This document shows positions 45,181 through 53,820 of a stretch of DNA of 64,000 bases, one piece after another. The notes below the pieces were generated by a model that did not search any database, was not told where the DNA came from, and saw only the letters and a list, made by a program, of their open reading frames with translations. The translations under genes were made by a program, and so were the position numbers. The number at the start of each line of letters is the position of its first letter. Within the stretch, counting starts at the first letter, position 1. This DNA comes from Clostridium_AD estertheticum_D (GTDB lineage Bacteria; Bacillota; Clostridia; Clostridiales; Clostridiaceae). The DNA lies in contig NZ_JAHLDM010000002.1 in assembly GCF_018861295.1 (NCBI RefSeq), forward strand, positions 287,691 to 351,690, written 5' to 3'.

Positions 45181-45576
45181 TTACTTGCTTGCTTTAGATC
45201 TTTTATAAGCTTCATTCCAAGTATCACGAACATCTTCAATAAGTGGAATTATTTCATTCATGATATCTTCACTTTTTTTTATATTAGCATCTAGAAGTCT
45301 TCTTGTTATAAATTCATATACCTTCATTAAGCTTTCGGCCCATTCTCCACCTTTTGCCACGTCCAAGGTTGTCATTAACTCGTAAAATATATTTTGAGTT
45401 TTCACAATATTTTCATGGGCCTTATTAATATCTTTGTCTATTATGGCCTGTCTTCCTATTTTAGAGAATTTTGTAGCCCCCTCCACTAACATTAAAAGCA
45501 ATTGGTCCTTTGATGCGAAATTTACACTATTGCTTTTATAAGTATTGAATGCATTTCCATAAGCGTTCGTTGCCAT
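45181..45576 (-). CDS. fliS: flagellin export chaperone FliS
   Basis: 131 residues, four-helix type: YKSNSVNFASKDQLLLMLVEGATKF and AHENIVKTQNIFYELMTTLD are FliS signatures. It binds the flagellin C-terminus; in Bacillus it also links to FliW. It precedes fliD. Confidence 0.93.
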   Translation of the reverse strand: MATNAYGNAFNTYKSNSVNFASKDQLLLMLVEGATKFSKIGRQAIIDKDINKAHENIVKTQNIFYELMTTLDVAKGGEWAESLMKVYEFITRRLLDANIKKSEDIMNEIIPLIEDVRDTWNEAYKRSKASK

Positions 45577-45588
45577 ATTCCTTCACCT

Positions 45589-45879
45589 CTACTTTTTAGT
45601 ATCTATAAAGTTTCCTATGATTTTTTGCTCTTTTTCTAAAGTTTCTTTAAAAACCTCTACGTTATATTGATTGTTTTTAAATGCCTCTACAGATATTTTA
45701 TGTTGCTTATTATATTTTGTAATTTTGCTCTTAAATTCTTCGTAAGTATCTGAATTTCCTCTAGGATTCCTATCTTTATTTACTGCTATCTCACCTTTTC
45801 TATGCACTACTCCTGATCTTGTTGTATCTTTTACTCTTCTCCTTATTTCAACATCTATTTTGTTTAATTTAAATTCCAT
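45589..45879 (-). CDS. small basic protein of unknown function in the late operon
   Basis: 96 residues, very rich in Lys and Arg (VEIRRRVKDTTRSGVVHRKG, EFKSKITKYNKQHKI), soluble, with no membrane segment. GGGAGGA precedes the ATG. It lies between csrA-flaG and fliS with short gaps, so it is cotranscribed with late flagellar genes. A chaperone or RNA-binding role would fit, but no family is recognised. Confidence 0.65.
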   Translation of the reverse strand: MEFKLNKIDVEIRRRVKDTTRSGVVHRKGEIAVNKDRNPRGNSDTYEEFKSKITKYNKQHKISVEAFKNNQYNVEVFKETLEKEQKIIGNFIDTKK

Positions 45880-45930
45880 AATAATCCTCCCAGCTTTATT
45901 CGAGTGGGTTAATTCTTTTCTACATTTAAG

Positions 45931-46506
45931 TTATGCCTTTTTATCTACTAAAATACCAGCCATCTCACACATTTTTGCTACCATATCTAATATTTTTTTT
46001 GAAGGTATTTCACTTAATACCTGATTAGTATTGTTATCAATGACCTTTATAATCATTTGATTAAGCACATCATGTTTTTCATATTGAAGATGAGTACCTT
46101 CGCCCTCTAAAAATTTATTTATTTTAATTACTGCATTCTTGACCTCTTTTTCACTATTTTCTTTATCGCTAGGCTGAATACTTATTTCAACAGGTTTTGA
46201 AACTTTAATGCTTTCTTGATTTTTGTGAAAACTATTTAAATCTATAAAATCATTTTTAATGTTACCCCCAATATCCATATTCTCCCCCATTTTATTATTT
46301 AACTTTTCTAAACCAGTTACATCAAAAATCATAGCTCTTTGGTTTTCATCCATAACTTCCGTGTAAAGTTCTTTCCTTAGAATTGTAATTTCTCTTGGTG
46401 CATTAATAGCAATTTTAACAAAACTATTTTCAATCTTAACTATAGTTATTTCAACGTTTTCACCTATAAGTAGGGATTCCCCTTTTTTTCTACCTATTAC
46501 TAACAT
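45931..46506 (-). CDS. csrA: CsrA-FlaG fusion protein
   Basis: 191 residues in one open frame. Residues 1-72 are a complete CsrA (MLVIGRKKGESLLIGENVEI, VKIAINAPREITILRKELYTEV), with the RNA-contacting beta-1 and Arg in the beta-5 region. Residues about 115-191 are a FlaG domain (VIKINKFLEGEGTHLQYEKHD, SEIPSKKILDMVAKMCEMAG). A 40-residue polar linker joins them. CsrA represses flagellin translation; FlaG affects filament growth. A purine-rich GGGGGAG lies just before an internal ATG (46278), so a separate FlaG could also be made. fliW lies just upstream. Confidence 0.9.
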   Translation of the reverse strand: MLVIGRKKGESLLIGENVEITIVKIENSFVKIAINAPREITILRKELYTEVMDENQRAMIFDVTGLEKLNNKMGENMDIGGNIKNDFIDLNSFHKNQESIKVSKPVEISIQPSDKENSEKEVKNAVIKINKFLEGEGTHLQYEKHDVLNQMIIKVIDNNTNQVLSEIPSKKILDMVAKMCEMAGILVDKKA

Positions 46507-46548
46507 TTATTCATCCCCTTTATTTCTTTCCAGAGTAGATTACAACCA

Positions 46549-46983
46549 TTAATTGATTTCTACTTTAAATAGAGGTTCCTTTATTTTGTATTTATCGTTA
46601 TCTAATATTAACTGTTCTCCTAATTTTTCTTTTATATTAATAATAATAGGAGCTTTTAAATTAGTCGTCATATTTTTAATATTCGAATTTAAAGTTACTG
46701 TAGTTAATACTAATACGTCTTCTGGCTTACCTATTTGGAGCTCTTTTATATAACTATCTGGTATTTTAAATTCATAATCATTTACAATTGTAAATGGAGA
46801 TACCAGAACTAAACCAACCTCAACATTTTCAATTGAGTGTAATATACTAAAAACTTTGTTTTTTTCTAATGGGAAAACTATAAAATTTTTTAATTCTTTA
46901 AATCCTGGTAGCCCCTTTTTAAATACTATAATCTCTTCATTACTATATTCTCTAACTCCATGATACTTAGTGACTAACTCCAT
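46549..46983 (-). CDS. fliW: flagellar assembly factor FliW
   Basis: 144 residues from the ATG at 46983, with AAAGGAGGT seven bases upstream; the frame runs back to 47013 without a site. IIVFKKGLPGFKELKNFIVFPL and LTTVTLNSNIKNMTTNLKAP are FliW signatures. FliW binds free flagellin or CsrA and so relieves CsrA repression when flagellin is exported. Confidence 0.93.
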   Translation of the reverse strand: MELVTKYHGVREYSNEEIIVFKKGLPGFKELKNFIVFPLEKNKVFSILHSIENVEVGLVLVSPFTIVNDYEFKIPDSYIKELQIGKPEDVLVLTTVTLNSNIKNMTTNLKAPIIINIKEKLGEQLILDNDKYKIKEPLFKVEIN

Positions 46984-47070
46984 AATAAACCTACCTCCTT
47001 TAGCCCAAATCATATTCCATTAATTTTAGCTTTTTCATCTCATTTCTTAATTATATTCTTAAGCATTCCT

Positions 47071-48009
47071 CTATCTGAGATAGTCAAGTAATGAAGGTTG
47101 AAGTACCTTAGCACTAGTTTGAAGCGATGCTGTATATATTGTTTGCATGGTAGCATATTCCATTGCTTTTTCTGTAATATCTATATCCTCTGTGCTAGTA
47201 AGAACTTTTGTCATATTAGCATTTTGATCTTCATTTCTAGCTAAAGCACTTTCCATTCCATTTTGCTTAGCACCAACCTCTGAACGCAATTTTAATACAT
47301 TTGTCATTACAGCTTGAATACCAGTTAAATCTGCTCCATTCAGATCTGCAATATCAGTAGCAACTGTAGACCCAAGATGACTTGTAATATTATTTAGTAA
47401 ATCACTAAGCTTTGTTGCACCTCCATTGTTTATAACGTCTGTTGCTGTTACATTATAATCCATAGTTACCCCTTGTGACACTTCAACTGATAATTTGGAA
47501 CCTATCTGACTTAATTTAACAAGATCTGTTGGTAAATTCAATTGCGTATTATTAGCAGCATCTTTAGTTGAATCCGTAGGCTTATCAGTTCCTCTTGTTC
47601 CACCAAATATATATTTACCATCAAACGTTGTATTTAGAATTTGAGAAAGTTCTCCAACCTTTTCATTAATTTCATCCTTAATAGCACCTCTTTCATCTAC
47701 TCCATGGCCAGCATCACCAGCTGATACTAAAAGTTCTTGAATTCTAGTAGCTACATTTCCTATTTGACCCAGTGCCGTATCTGTCATGTCAAGCCAAGTT
47801 GATGTGTCTTTGATGTTTTTATTGTATTGTATATTTGAAGCTATATCTGAATTTATTTGCATTATCTTAGATGCTTTAGTTGGGTCATCCGAGGCCTTTC
47901 GTATTTGTTTACCTGTAGCCATTTGAGTTTGCAATGTGCTTAAACTATTTAAATTTGTTTTCATATCCCTTAAAAAATTATTTGAAAGCATTTTATTGGT
48001 TATTCTCAT
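47071..48009 (-). CDS. flgL: hook-filament junction protein FlgL
   Basis: 312 residues. The N-terminus MRITNKMLSNNFLRDMKTNL with MATGKQIRKASDDP, and the C-terminus TEKAMEYATMQTIYTASLQTSAKVLQPSLLDYL, are typical. It joins hook to filament together with FlgK. Confidence 0.94.
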   Translation of the reverse strand: MRITNKMLSNNFLRDMKTNLNSLSTLQTQMATGKQIRKASDDPTKASKIMQINSDIASNIQYNKNIKDTSTWLDMTDTALGQIGNVATRIQELLVSAGDAGHGVDERGAIKDEINEKVGELSQILNTTFDGKYIFGGTRGTDKPTDSTKDAANNTQLNLPTDLVKLSQIGSKLSVEVSQGVTMDYNVTATDVINNGGATKLSDLLNNITSHLGSTVATDIADLNGADLTGIQAVMTNVLKLRSEVGAKQNGMESALARNEDQNANMTKVLTSTEDIDITEKAMEYATMQTIYTASLQTSAKVLQPSLLDYLR

Positions 48010-48045
48010 ATCTTCACCCCTTATGTAATAGACTTCTACTATTAT

Positions 48046-49818
48046 TTACTTCTTTAAACCATTAACAATTAAATCTAGAAGTTCATCAACCGTTGAAATA
48101 ATCTTCGCATTTGCTGCGTAAGCATGTTGATATTGAACTAAATTAGCCATTTCCTCATCCAAGGATACACCTGATATAGACGTTCTTGATTCCTCTAGCT
48201 TTGAAAGTTGTAATGTATGGTTTGTAACATTTTGTCTTGCATCTTGGACTTTTATAGCTAAACCATTCACGATAGTTGTAAAATAACTACCGGTAGTCAT
48301 ACCATCTGCGGCTGAACTAATAGTCAACAATTTTGCACTATCTCCTTCGGCACTAACTCCACTAAGGAAATCACTTCTTGTTGACGTAGGGGTTATACCT
48401 TGAATTTTCAACTTCACATCTTTAAGTTTCGCAATGGCTGCTGCCCTAGTTCCATCAATTGATCCTGGAGAGTTACCTGTTCCAACCTTAATAAGCATAG
48501 GATCGTTAACAATTAGTGAATTAACCGTAATATTTCCTGCTGTAATTTCTGCTTCTCCGTCAGCTGTAGGTTTAGCACTATTAACAAAAAAATTAAGAAC
48601 ATTTGTGGCTGTATCACCACTAGCAGTACTTGAACCGCTATGAACCGCATTTACAGAAAAAGCAATCCCCTTAGCTAAATTATTTAATTGATTCACGTAC
48701 GTATCTATATCTTCTTGCACAGACATGTACCCTTTTAATTCTCCTGTTGTTGGGTTAAATAGTTGATAAGCTGTTCCGGTAGCTGATGGAACCTTTGTGC
48801 CAACGATATCTCCACCAATAAATTCCTTTCCATCAATTCTAGCACCATCTTTGTCTACTGCATAACCATCCTTATCCGCCACAAGCACTCTGCCTTGATC
48901 TAAACTTGCATATGCACTATCACTTAACTTCATTGTCATAGTTACCTTATTATTGTCTGACGACATATCGCCATTTTTATAATAAGTTACATCATATGTT
49001 CCATCGGTCGTAACAGCTCCAGCTGCATCCTTTGACGGTGTAATACTACTAACATAAGAAAATCTCTTAACATTATCAGTTGAATCAGATTTTACAAGAG
49101 TTAGATCGCCAGTGGCACCATCAGTAGCCTTTAAATCTTCTCCCCCATATGTTTTTTTGTCAATTGTAATACCAAATTTTGCACTCAGCTTATCTTCAAG
49201 TAAGTCCCTTTTGTCCATTAAATCATTCGGCTCATCTCCACCAATCTTTACTGCTTTGATTTGTTGATTTAAGTTATCTATTTGATTTAACATACTGTTT
49301 ATATCCACTACATCTTGTTTTATAACCGCTTTACAGTCATCCTTTACTGTTTTCAACTGATTATAGATACTATTTAGTTGATCAGTTAATGCTTTAGATT
49401 GCTGTGCGACCACAGTTCTTGTATTGGAAAGTTGTGGACTTGTTGAGAGTGTTTGCCAAGAGGCATAAACCTTATCTATTAAAGTTGATACACCAGTATC
49501 ACTAAGTCCATTAAAAACTGTTTCAACCTGTGATAAAACATTCTCTTTTCCCTCATTTAATCCCATGGTACCATTTTCCGCTCTTACCTGATAATCTAAA
49601 TAGGTGTCTCTAATTCTTGATATAGACGAAATCTGTACACCAGTGCCTAGTTGTCCTGGACTTGTATTACTTGGCCTCGTAGTCTCCATAGTAACCCTTT
49701 GCCTTGAGTACCCATCTGTGTTAGCATTAGCTATATTATGACTTGTTACATCTATTGCTCCTTGTTGAGCGGTCAAACCTCTTACTCCTACGTTTAACGT
49801 TGAAAATAATCCTGACAT
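48046..49818 (-). CDS. flgK: hook-filament junction protein FlgK
   Basis: 590 residues. STLNVGVRGLTAQQGAIDVTSHN and ANTDGYSRQRV at the N-terminus; SLDEEMANLVQYQHAYAANAKI at the C-terminus. The middle contains an expanded, Asp/Gly-rich domain. First junction protein on the hook. Confidence 0.95.
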   Translation of the reverse strand: MSGLFSTLNVGVRGLTAQQGAIDVTSHNIANANTDGYSRQRVTMETTRPSNTSPGQLGTGVQISSISRIRDTYLDYQVRAENGTMGLNEGKENVLSQVETVFNGLSDTGVSTLIDKVYASWQTLSTSPQLSNTRTVVAQQSKALTDQLNSIYNQLKTVKDDCKAVIKQDVVDINSMLNQIDNLNQQIKAVKIGGDEPNDLMDKRDLLEDKLSAKFGITIDKKTYGGEDLKATDGATGDLTLVKSDSTDNVKRFSYVSSITPSKDAAGAVTTDGTYDVTYYKNGDMSSDNNKVTMTMKLSDSAYASLDQGRVLVADKDGYAVDKDGARIDGKEFIGGDIVGTKVPSATGTAYQLFNPTTGELKGYMSVQEDIDTYVNQLNNLAKGIAFSVNAVHSGSSTASGDTATNVLNFFVNSAKPTADGEAEITAGNITVNSLIVNDPMLIKVGTGNSPGSIDGTRAAAIAKLKDVKLKIQGITPTSTRSDFLSGVSAEGDSAKLLTISSAADGMTTGSYFTTIVNGLAIKVQDARQNVTNHTLQLSKLEESRTSISGVSLDEEMANLVQYQHAYAANAKIISTVDELLDLIVNGLKK

Positions 49819-49832
49819 AATCTCACCTCCTA

Positions 49833-50243
49833 CTATCTTTTTACTTTACCGTATCCATTATAAGTTTTTGATTCGCGTACTGGATTTAATACATTTAACA
49901 TTCGATTTGTAAAACTAAGTCCTTGTCTTATAAGTAACTCGTTTGTGTCCTTTTGTAATACTACAGCTTGTAATAACAATTTAATTGCATGGAAATTCTT
50001 TTCAAGTTCAATATCTTTCGCCGCTTCAATTATTGGTCCCATAGCTTTATTCTCGGTAATTTTCCTTCGTAGCACTTCCATGTGAGCTATGTTTTTGTTT
50101 GCTTCTTTAATTTTATTTACGCAAGCTTCCATTCCAAATACATCATTAGTAACTATGTTTTTATGTTGGTTTTCAAGTTCCAATAAAAGAACATTAAGCG
50201 CCTGCGTTTCGTTTATCATAACATCATTTAGTTTTTGCATCAT
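49833..50243 (-). CDS. flgN: flagellar chaperone FlgN
   Basis: 136 residues, helical, with the conserved LNVLLLELENQHKNIV-like N-terminal segment. FlgN escorts FlgK and FlgL. It lies between flgM and flgK, the standard order. The start overlaps the region just after the flgM stop. Confidence 0.82.
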   Translation of the reverse strand: MMQKLNDVMINETQALNVLLLELENQHKNIVTNDVFGMEACVNKIKEANKNIAHMEVLRRKITENKAMGPIIEAAKDIELEKNFHAIKLLLQAVVLQKDTNELLIRQGLSFTNRMLNVLNPVRESKTYNGYGKVKR

Positions 50244-50245
50244 AA

Positions 50246-50518
50246 CTAAATATCTCTCCCCTTCATGTTATCAATAATTCTTTTAGCTACTAATTTTGAA
50301 TCCACGTTGTAGGTACCATTATTTAATTTGTTTTTGATATCTACTATTTTCTCATTAGAATTAACTGATTTACCATCTAATGCTAAAGCACTTAAATTTT
50401 TTCCTGCTGCTGACAACTCTATGGTATCTTTTGGTATTGCAGTAGCCTTCACCTCTGCTTTAACAGTATTTTTTTTGTAAAAGTTAATTACATTAGGTTT
50501 TACTCCATCTATTTTCAT
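50246..50518 (-). CDS. flgM: anti-sigma-28 factor FlgM
   Basis: 90 residues from the ATG at 50518 (AGGAG eight bases upstream; a GTG nine bases earlier adjoins that site). IPKDTIELSAAGKNLSAL and IKNKLNNGTYNVDSKLVAKRII are the FlgM SigD-binding regions. It holds SigD until exported. It is transcribed by SigD itself, giving feedback. Confidence 0.92.
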   Translation of the reverse strand: MKIDGVKPNVINFYKKNTVKAEVKATAIPKDTIELSAAGKNLSALALDGKSVNSNEKIVDIKNKLNNGTYNVDSKLVAKRIIDNMKGRDI

Positions 50519-50574
50519 TTTTTTCACTCCTAGCTTTTTATATCTTTGAGCCTCTAATTTCTTATCTACTTCTA

Positions 50575-50601
50575 TTATCGTATAGAATTCTGTAAAGTTT
50601 A
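50575..50601 (-). promoter_or_regulatory. SigD promoter of the flgM-fliT operon
   Basis: TAAA, exactly 15 bases, TACGATAA on the minus strand, 57 bases upstream of flgM. Confidence 0.87.
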
Positions 50602-50611
50602 TACGATAAAC

Positions 50612-50645
50612 AAAAAAAGGAATAAATTTTCTTTATTCCTTTTTA
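50612..50645 (-). terminator. terminator of the chemotaxis/switch operon
   Basis: AAAAAGGAATAAA and TTTATTCCTTTTT form a 13-base-pair stem with a four-base loop, followed by U residues, 20 bases after the fliY stop. It separates this operon from flgM. Confidence 0.88.
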
Positions 50646-50665
50646 TATAGTATGTAATTTCAGAT

Positions 50666-51910
50666 CTATTCTGTTAGAGTTTTAACTCTTTCTTCTCCAC
50701 TAATTATACTAGTAATTCTAACTCCAAAATTCTCGTCTACTACTACAACTTCGCCGTATGCTACTTTTTTGCCATTTACTAATATATCTACTGGCTCTTC
50801 TGCCAATTTATCAAGCTCAATTAAAGATCCAGTACCAAGATTTAAAATATCTCTTATATTCTTTTTAGTTTTACCAAGCACTACAGAAATTTCTAATTGA
50901 ACATCTAATATTAAATCAATGTTTCTAGGATTATTATAAAGTGGTGCTTTTTTTAGAGGCTGAAAAGCTGCTTTGCGAACCTCTACTTGTGGCTCTTGTC
51001 TTTCAATTGGTTTCGCATAATATTCTTGTTGTGGAGCTTCTTGTGCACTCCTTTGTTCATATTGTGGTTCCTCTACATGTACTTCTGGTATTTTTGTTTC
51101 AATTTGAGGTTCAACTACTTTCGCTGGCTCTTCACTAACTTCAGTACCCATCATAATAGAGACTATTTTTTTAGCAGTTTCTATAGGAAGTACTTGCATT
51201 ATAACACTATCAACCAATGTACCTATAGTCATTTTAAAAGCTACCTGAACGACCTGCTCATCTTCACCTATCTCATCATTTAATGGTGAAGTACTCTCAT
51301 CCCATATCTTAGATTGTGGAGGTGAGATATTAACTTCTCTTGCAAACATTGTTGCCATAGATGTCGCAGCAGATCCAATCATCTGATTCATAGCTTCTGA
51401 TACAGCGCTAAGTTCAATTTCTGATAGCTCTGGTTTACCTTCTATGTTGCCATCTCCACCCATCATCAAACTAGCTATAACTGCTGCATCAGTATTCTTA
51501 ATTACTAAAAGGTTCCCCCCCGCAATACCACTTGTAAATTTAACGTCTAAAGCAATATTGGGTATCTCAAATGTACCTCTTAGTTGTTTGAGTGTGCTTA
51601 CCGTAACTACTGGCGTTGCAATGTTAACTGCTTGGCCTACAATAGTTGACAAAGCAGTAGATGCTGAGCCCATAGAAATATTTCCAACCTCACCTAACAA
51701 ATCTTTCTCACTATCTGTCAATTCAAATGATTCTATAGATTCAGTCTTTATATCTTTGTCCGCACTTATGTCCTTAGTATCTGCTACCTCAGCCGAGTTC
51801 GCTGCTAATGCAGCTTCTTCTTTTGCAGAGTCTGTAGTTGGAGCTTTATCCGCACCGTCTCCATTTAAGAGAGCGTCGATTTCTTCTTGTGAAAGAAAGC
51901 CGTTACTCAT
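50666..51910 (-). CDS. fliY: flagellar switch phosphatase FliY (CheC-like plus FliN domain)
   Basis: 414 residues from the ATG at 51910 (NGFLSQEEIDALLNGDG), overlapping fliM by eight bases. The N-terminal CheY-P binding motif is followed by a CheC-like domain with two phosphatase-type motifs (LLGEVGNISMGSASTALS, ELSAVSEAMNQMIGSAATSM), a Pro/Glu/Gln-rich linker and a C-terminal FliN domain (LDVQLEISVVLGKTKKNIRD). It sits in the C ring and dephosphorylates CheY-P. It replaces CheZ in these bacteria. Confidence 0.94.
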   Translation of the reverse strand: MSNGFLSQEEIDALLNGDGADKAPTTDSAKEEAALAANSAEVADTKDISADKDIKTESIESFELTDSEKDLLGEVGNISMGSASTALSTIVGQAVNIATPVVTVSTLKQLRGTFEIPNIALDVKFTSGIAGGNLLVIKNTDAAVIASLMMGGDGNIEGKPELSEIELSAVSEAMNQMIGSAATSMATMFAREVNISPPQSKIWDESTSPLNDEIGEDEQVVQVAFKMTIGTLVDSVIMQVLPIETAKKIVSIMMGTEVSEEPAKVVEPQIETKIPEVHVEEPQYEQRSAQEAPQQEYYAKPIERQEPQVEVRKAAFQPLKKAPLYNNPRNIDLILDVQLEISVVLGKTKKNIRDILNLGTGSLIELDKLAEEPVDILVNGKKVAYGEVVVVDENFGVRITSIISGEERVKTLTE

Positions 51911-52898
51911 AATTTTCCACATCCTTATCTATTATATCTATTATCTCAATTCCCCTGTTTTTGCCTATAGTACCAGGTTTGCCAGTATAACATAAATGAT
52001 CTTCAACAAATAGATTAACTTGGCTATCACTTGAATTATCCAGAGTTATTACATCACCTTCAGTTAATTGAAGAAACTCATCTACTGTAATATTAGTACT
52101 ACCTAGTACTCCAGTTATTGGAACACTTACTATATTTAGTCTACTTTTCAATCTATTTCTAGATTCATTCACAACATCTTCATCATTTTCTCTAAACCAA
52201 TATTGAACAACTAGTTTATCAAGTACCTTTTCAATACTTAAATAAGGTATACACATATTTATAAATGTAGTATTTTTACCCATTTCTACCGAAAAAGTAA
52301 TTAAAGCAACTGGTTCATTTGGTGCTAGTGTTTGATTAAGTGATGGATTAGTTTCTAATGCCTCAATCTCTGGTTCTACGTCCAAAACATCTTCCCAAGC
52401 AAGTTTCAAGTTAGCTATAAGTCCTGCATTAACATTTCGTAATATGTTTTTATCTATATCAGAAAATTCTTTATTTGCAACCTTCCTATTCCCCATTCCC
52501 CCTAAGAGTATATCAATTACTTGAAAAGAAAACTGAGGATTAGTTTCAAATAATATAGAGCCACTTAAAGGTGGCATCTTAAATACAGTTAAAATAGTAG
52601 GGTTAGGAATTGAATGAATAAATTCCTCATAGGTTATTTGCTGAATGCTTTGAATTTGAATCTTTACATTATTTCTTAGCTGTGCAGATAAATAACTTGA
52701 TATTATTCTTCCATAATTATCATGAATTAACTCAAGCGTTCTCAAGTGATCTTTTGAGAACTTTTGAGGACTCTTAAAATCATATAATTTAACTTTATGC
52801 TTTTCTTCTTCATTTGGAATCTGATCTGGCTCTATTTCCCCAGAAGATAGGGCAGATAGAAGTGAATCTATTTCACTTTGTGATAATACCTCTGCCAT
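51903..52898 (-). CDS. fliM: flagellar motor switch protein FliM
   Basis: 331 residues. N-terminal LSQSEIDSLLSAL binds CheY-P, then KLYDFKSPQKFSKDHLRTLELIHDNYGRI (in part) and a C-terminal SpoA/FliN-like domain (VPITGVLGSTNITVDEFLQL). Placed before fliY. Confidence 0.95.
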   Translation of the reverse strand: MAEVLSQSEIDSLLSALSSGEIEPDQIPNEEEKHKVKLYDFKSPQKFSKDHLRTLELIHDNYGRIISSYLSAQLRNNVKIQIQSIQQITYEEFIHSIPNPTILTVFKMPPLSGSILFETNPQFSFQVIDILLGGMGNRKVANKEFSDIDKNILRNVNAGLIANLKLAWEDVLDVEPEIEALETNPSLNQTLAPNEPVALITFSVEMGKNTTFINMCIPYLSIEKVLDKLVVQYWFRENDEDVVNESRNRLKSRLNIVSVPITGVLGSTNITVDEFLQLTEGDVITLDNSSDSQVNLFVEDHLCYTGKPGTIGKNRGIEIIDIIDKDVENYE

Positions 52899-52988
52899 AA
52901 TTCTACCTCATTCCCCTGTAATATAATTGTAATATTTAACTTACTCTTAATACCTTACCATTTTAATTTTCAGTAAAATCTTCTCAAG

Positions 52989-53044
52989 ATAAGACTTATC
53001 TTACGATAAGTCTTATTTCCTTGTAAAGTCTTATCCTTCGATAA
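52989..53044 (-). promoter_or_regulatory. two hairpins between cheW and fliM
   Basis: On the minus strand a perfect 12-base-pair stem ATAAGACTTATC / GATAAGTCTTAT (52989-53016) has a GTAA tetraloop. A second small stem CTTATC-GAAG-GATAAG (53029-53044) covers the cheW stop codon. No U-tract follows, so processing, mRNA stabilisation or attenuation is more likely than termination. Confidence 0.65.
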
Positions 53045-53432
53045 GTTTACCAATATCAATTAATGTGACTATTCTATCCTTAAAGTTTATTATTCCTTTA
53101 ATATAGGCTTTATCTTTATCAGTTTCAATTTTCTCAATTAAATTTGCTTCAATTTCTAATACTTCATCAACTTGGTCTACAGTTACTCCAACAGACTCTT
53201 CTTTTAGATTTAAAATAATAATATTTTCTTGGTCTACGCTGCCCTTTTCAATATCTAAAAGGAGATTAATATCTAAAAGGGAAATTATATTACCTCTTAG
53301 ATTAATTAGTCCCTTTATGTAGGCTGCAGATTTAGGCACATTTGTGATTTCCATCATATCATTAATGCTTTGAACACTTGATGCTTCAACTGCAAACTGT
53401 TCCTCATTAACTTTAAATACAACTACTTGCAT
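53031..53432 (-). CDS. cheW: chemotaxis adaptor CheW (copy nearest fliM)
   Basis: 133 residues, single CheW domain: VFKVNEEQFAVEASSVQSI, YIKGLINLRGNIISLLDI and IKGIINFKDRIVTLIDI. It couples receptors to CheA. A second CheW is encoded at 59014. Confidence 0.93.
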   Translation of the reverse strand: MQVVVFKVNEEQFAVEASSVQSINDMMEITNVPKSAAYIKGLINLRGNIISLLDINLLLDIEKGSVDQENIIILNLKEESVGVTVDQVDEVLEIEANLIEKIETDKDKAYIKGIINFKDRIVTLIDIGKLIEG

Positions 53433-53444
53433 AACTCTCCCCCT

Positions 53445-53804
53445 TTAACCCAAAACTTTTTTTATTGCCTCAAGTACTCTATCTGATTGGAATGGTTTAA
53501 CTATAAAATCTCTTGCACCAGCTCTTATTGCATCCATAACCATAGTCTGTTGGCCCATTGCACTACACATAATTACTTTTGCTGCTGGATCAAATGCCTT
53601 AATCGCTTTAACGGCCTCTATTCCATCCATTTCAGGCATAGTAATATCCATAGTAACAATATCTGGTTTTTCTGTCTTATATAATTCTACACCCTTTAAT
53701 CCATTACTTGCTTCTCCTACAATTTCAAATCCGTTTTTTTCCAATATATCTTTTATCATCATTCTCATAAACGCAGCGTCATCAACAATTAATACTCTAG
53801 CCAT
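53445..53804 (-). CDS. cheY: chemotaxis response regulator CheY
   Basis: 119 residues, a lone receiver domain. VDD at 7-9, phosphoacceptor Asp53 (IVTMDITMPEMDG), CSAMGQQ and FIVKPF with the conserved Lys. CheY-P binds FliM/FliY to change motor rotation. Confidence 0.95.
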   Translation of the reverse strand: MARVLIVDDAAFMRMMIKDILEKNGFEIVGEASNGLKGVELYKTEKPDIVTMDITMPEMDGIEAVKAIKAFDPAAKVIMCSAMGQQTMVMDAIRAGARDFIVKPFQSDRVLEAIKKVLG

Positions 53805-53820
53805 TTTATAATACCTCCAA

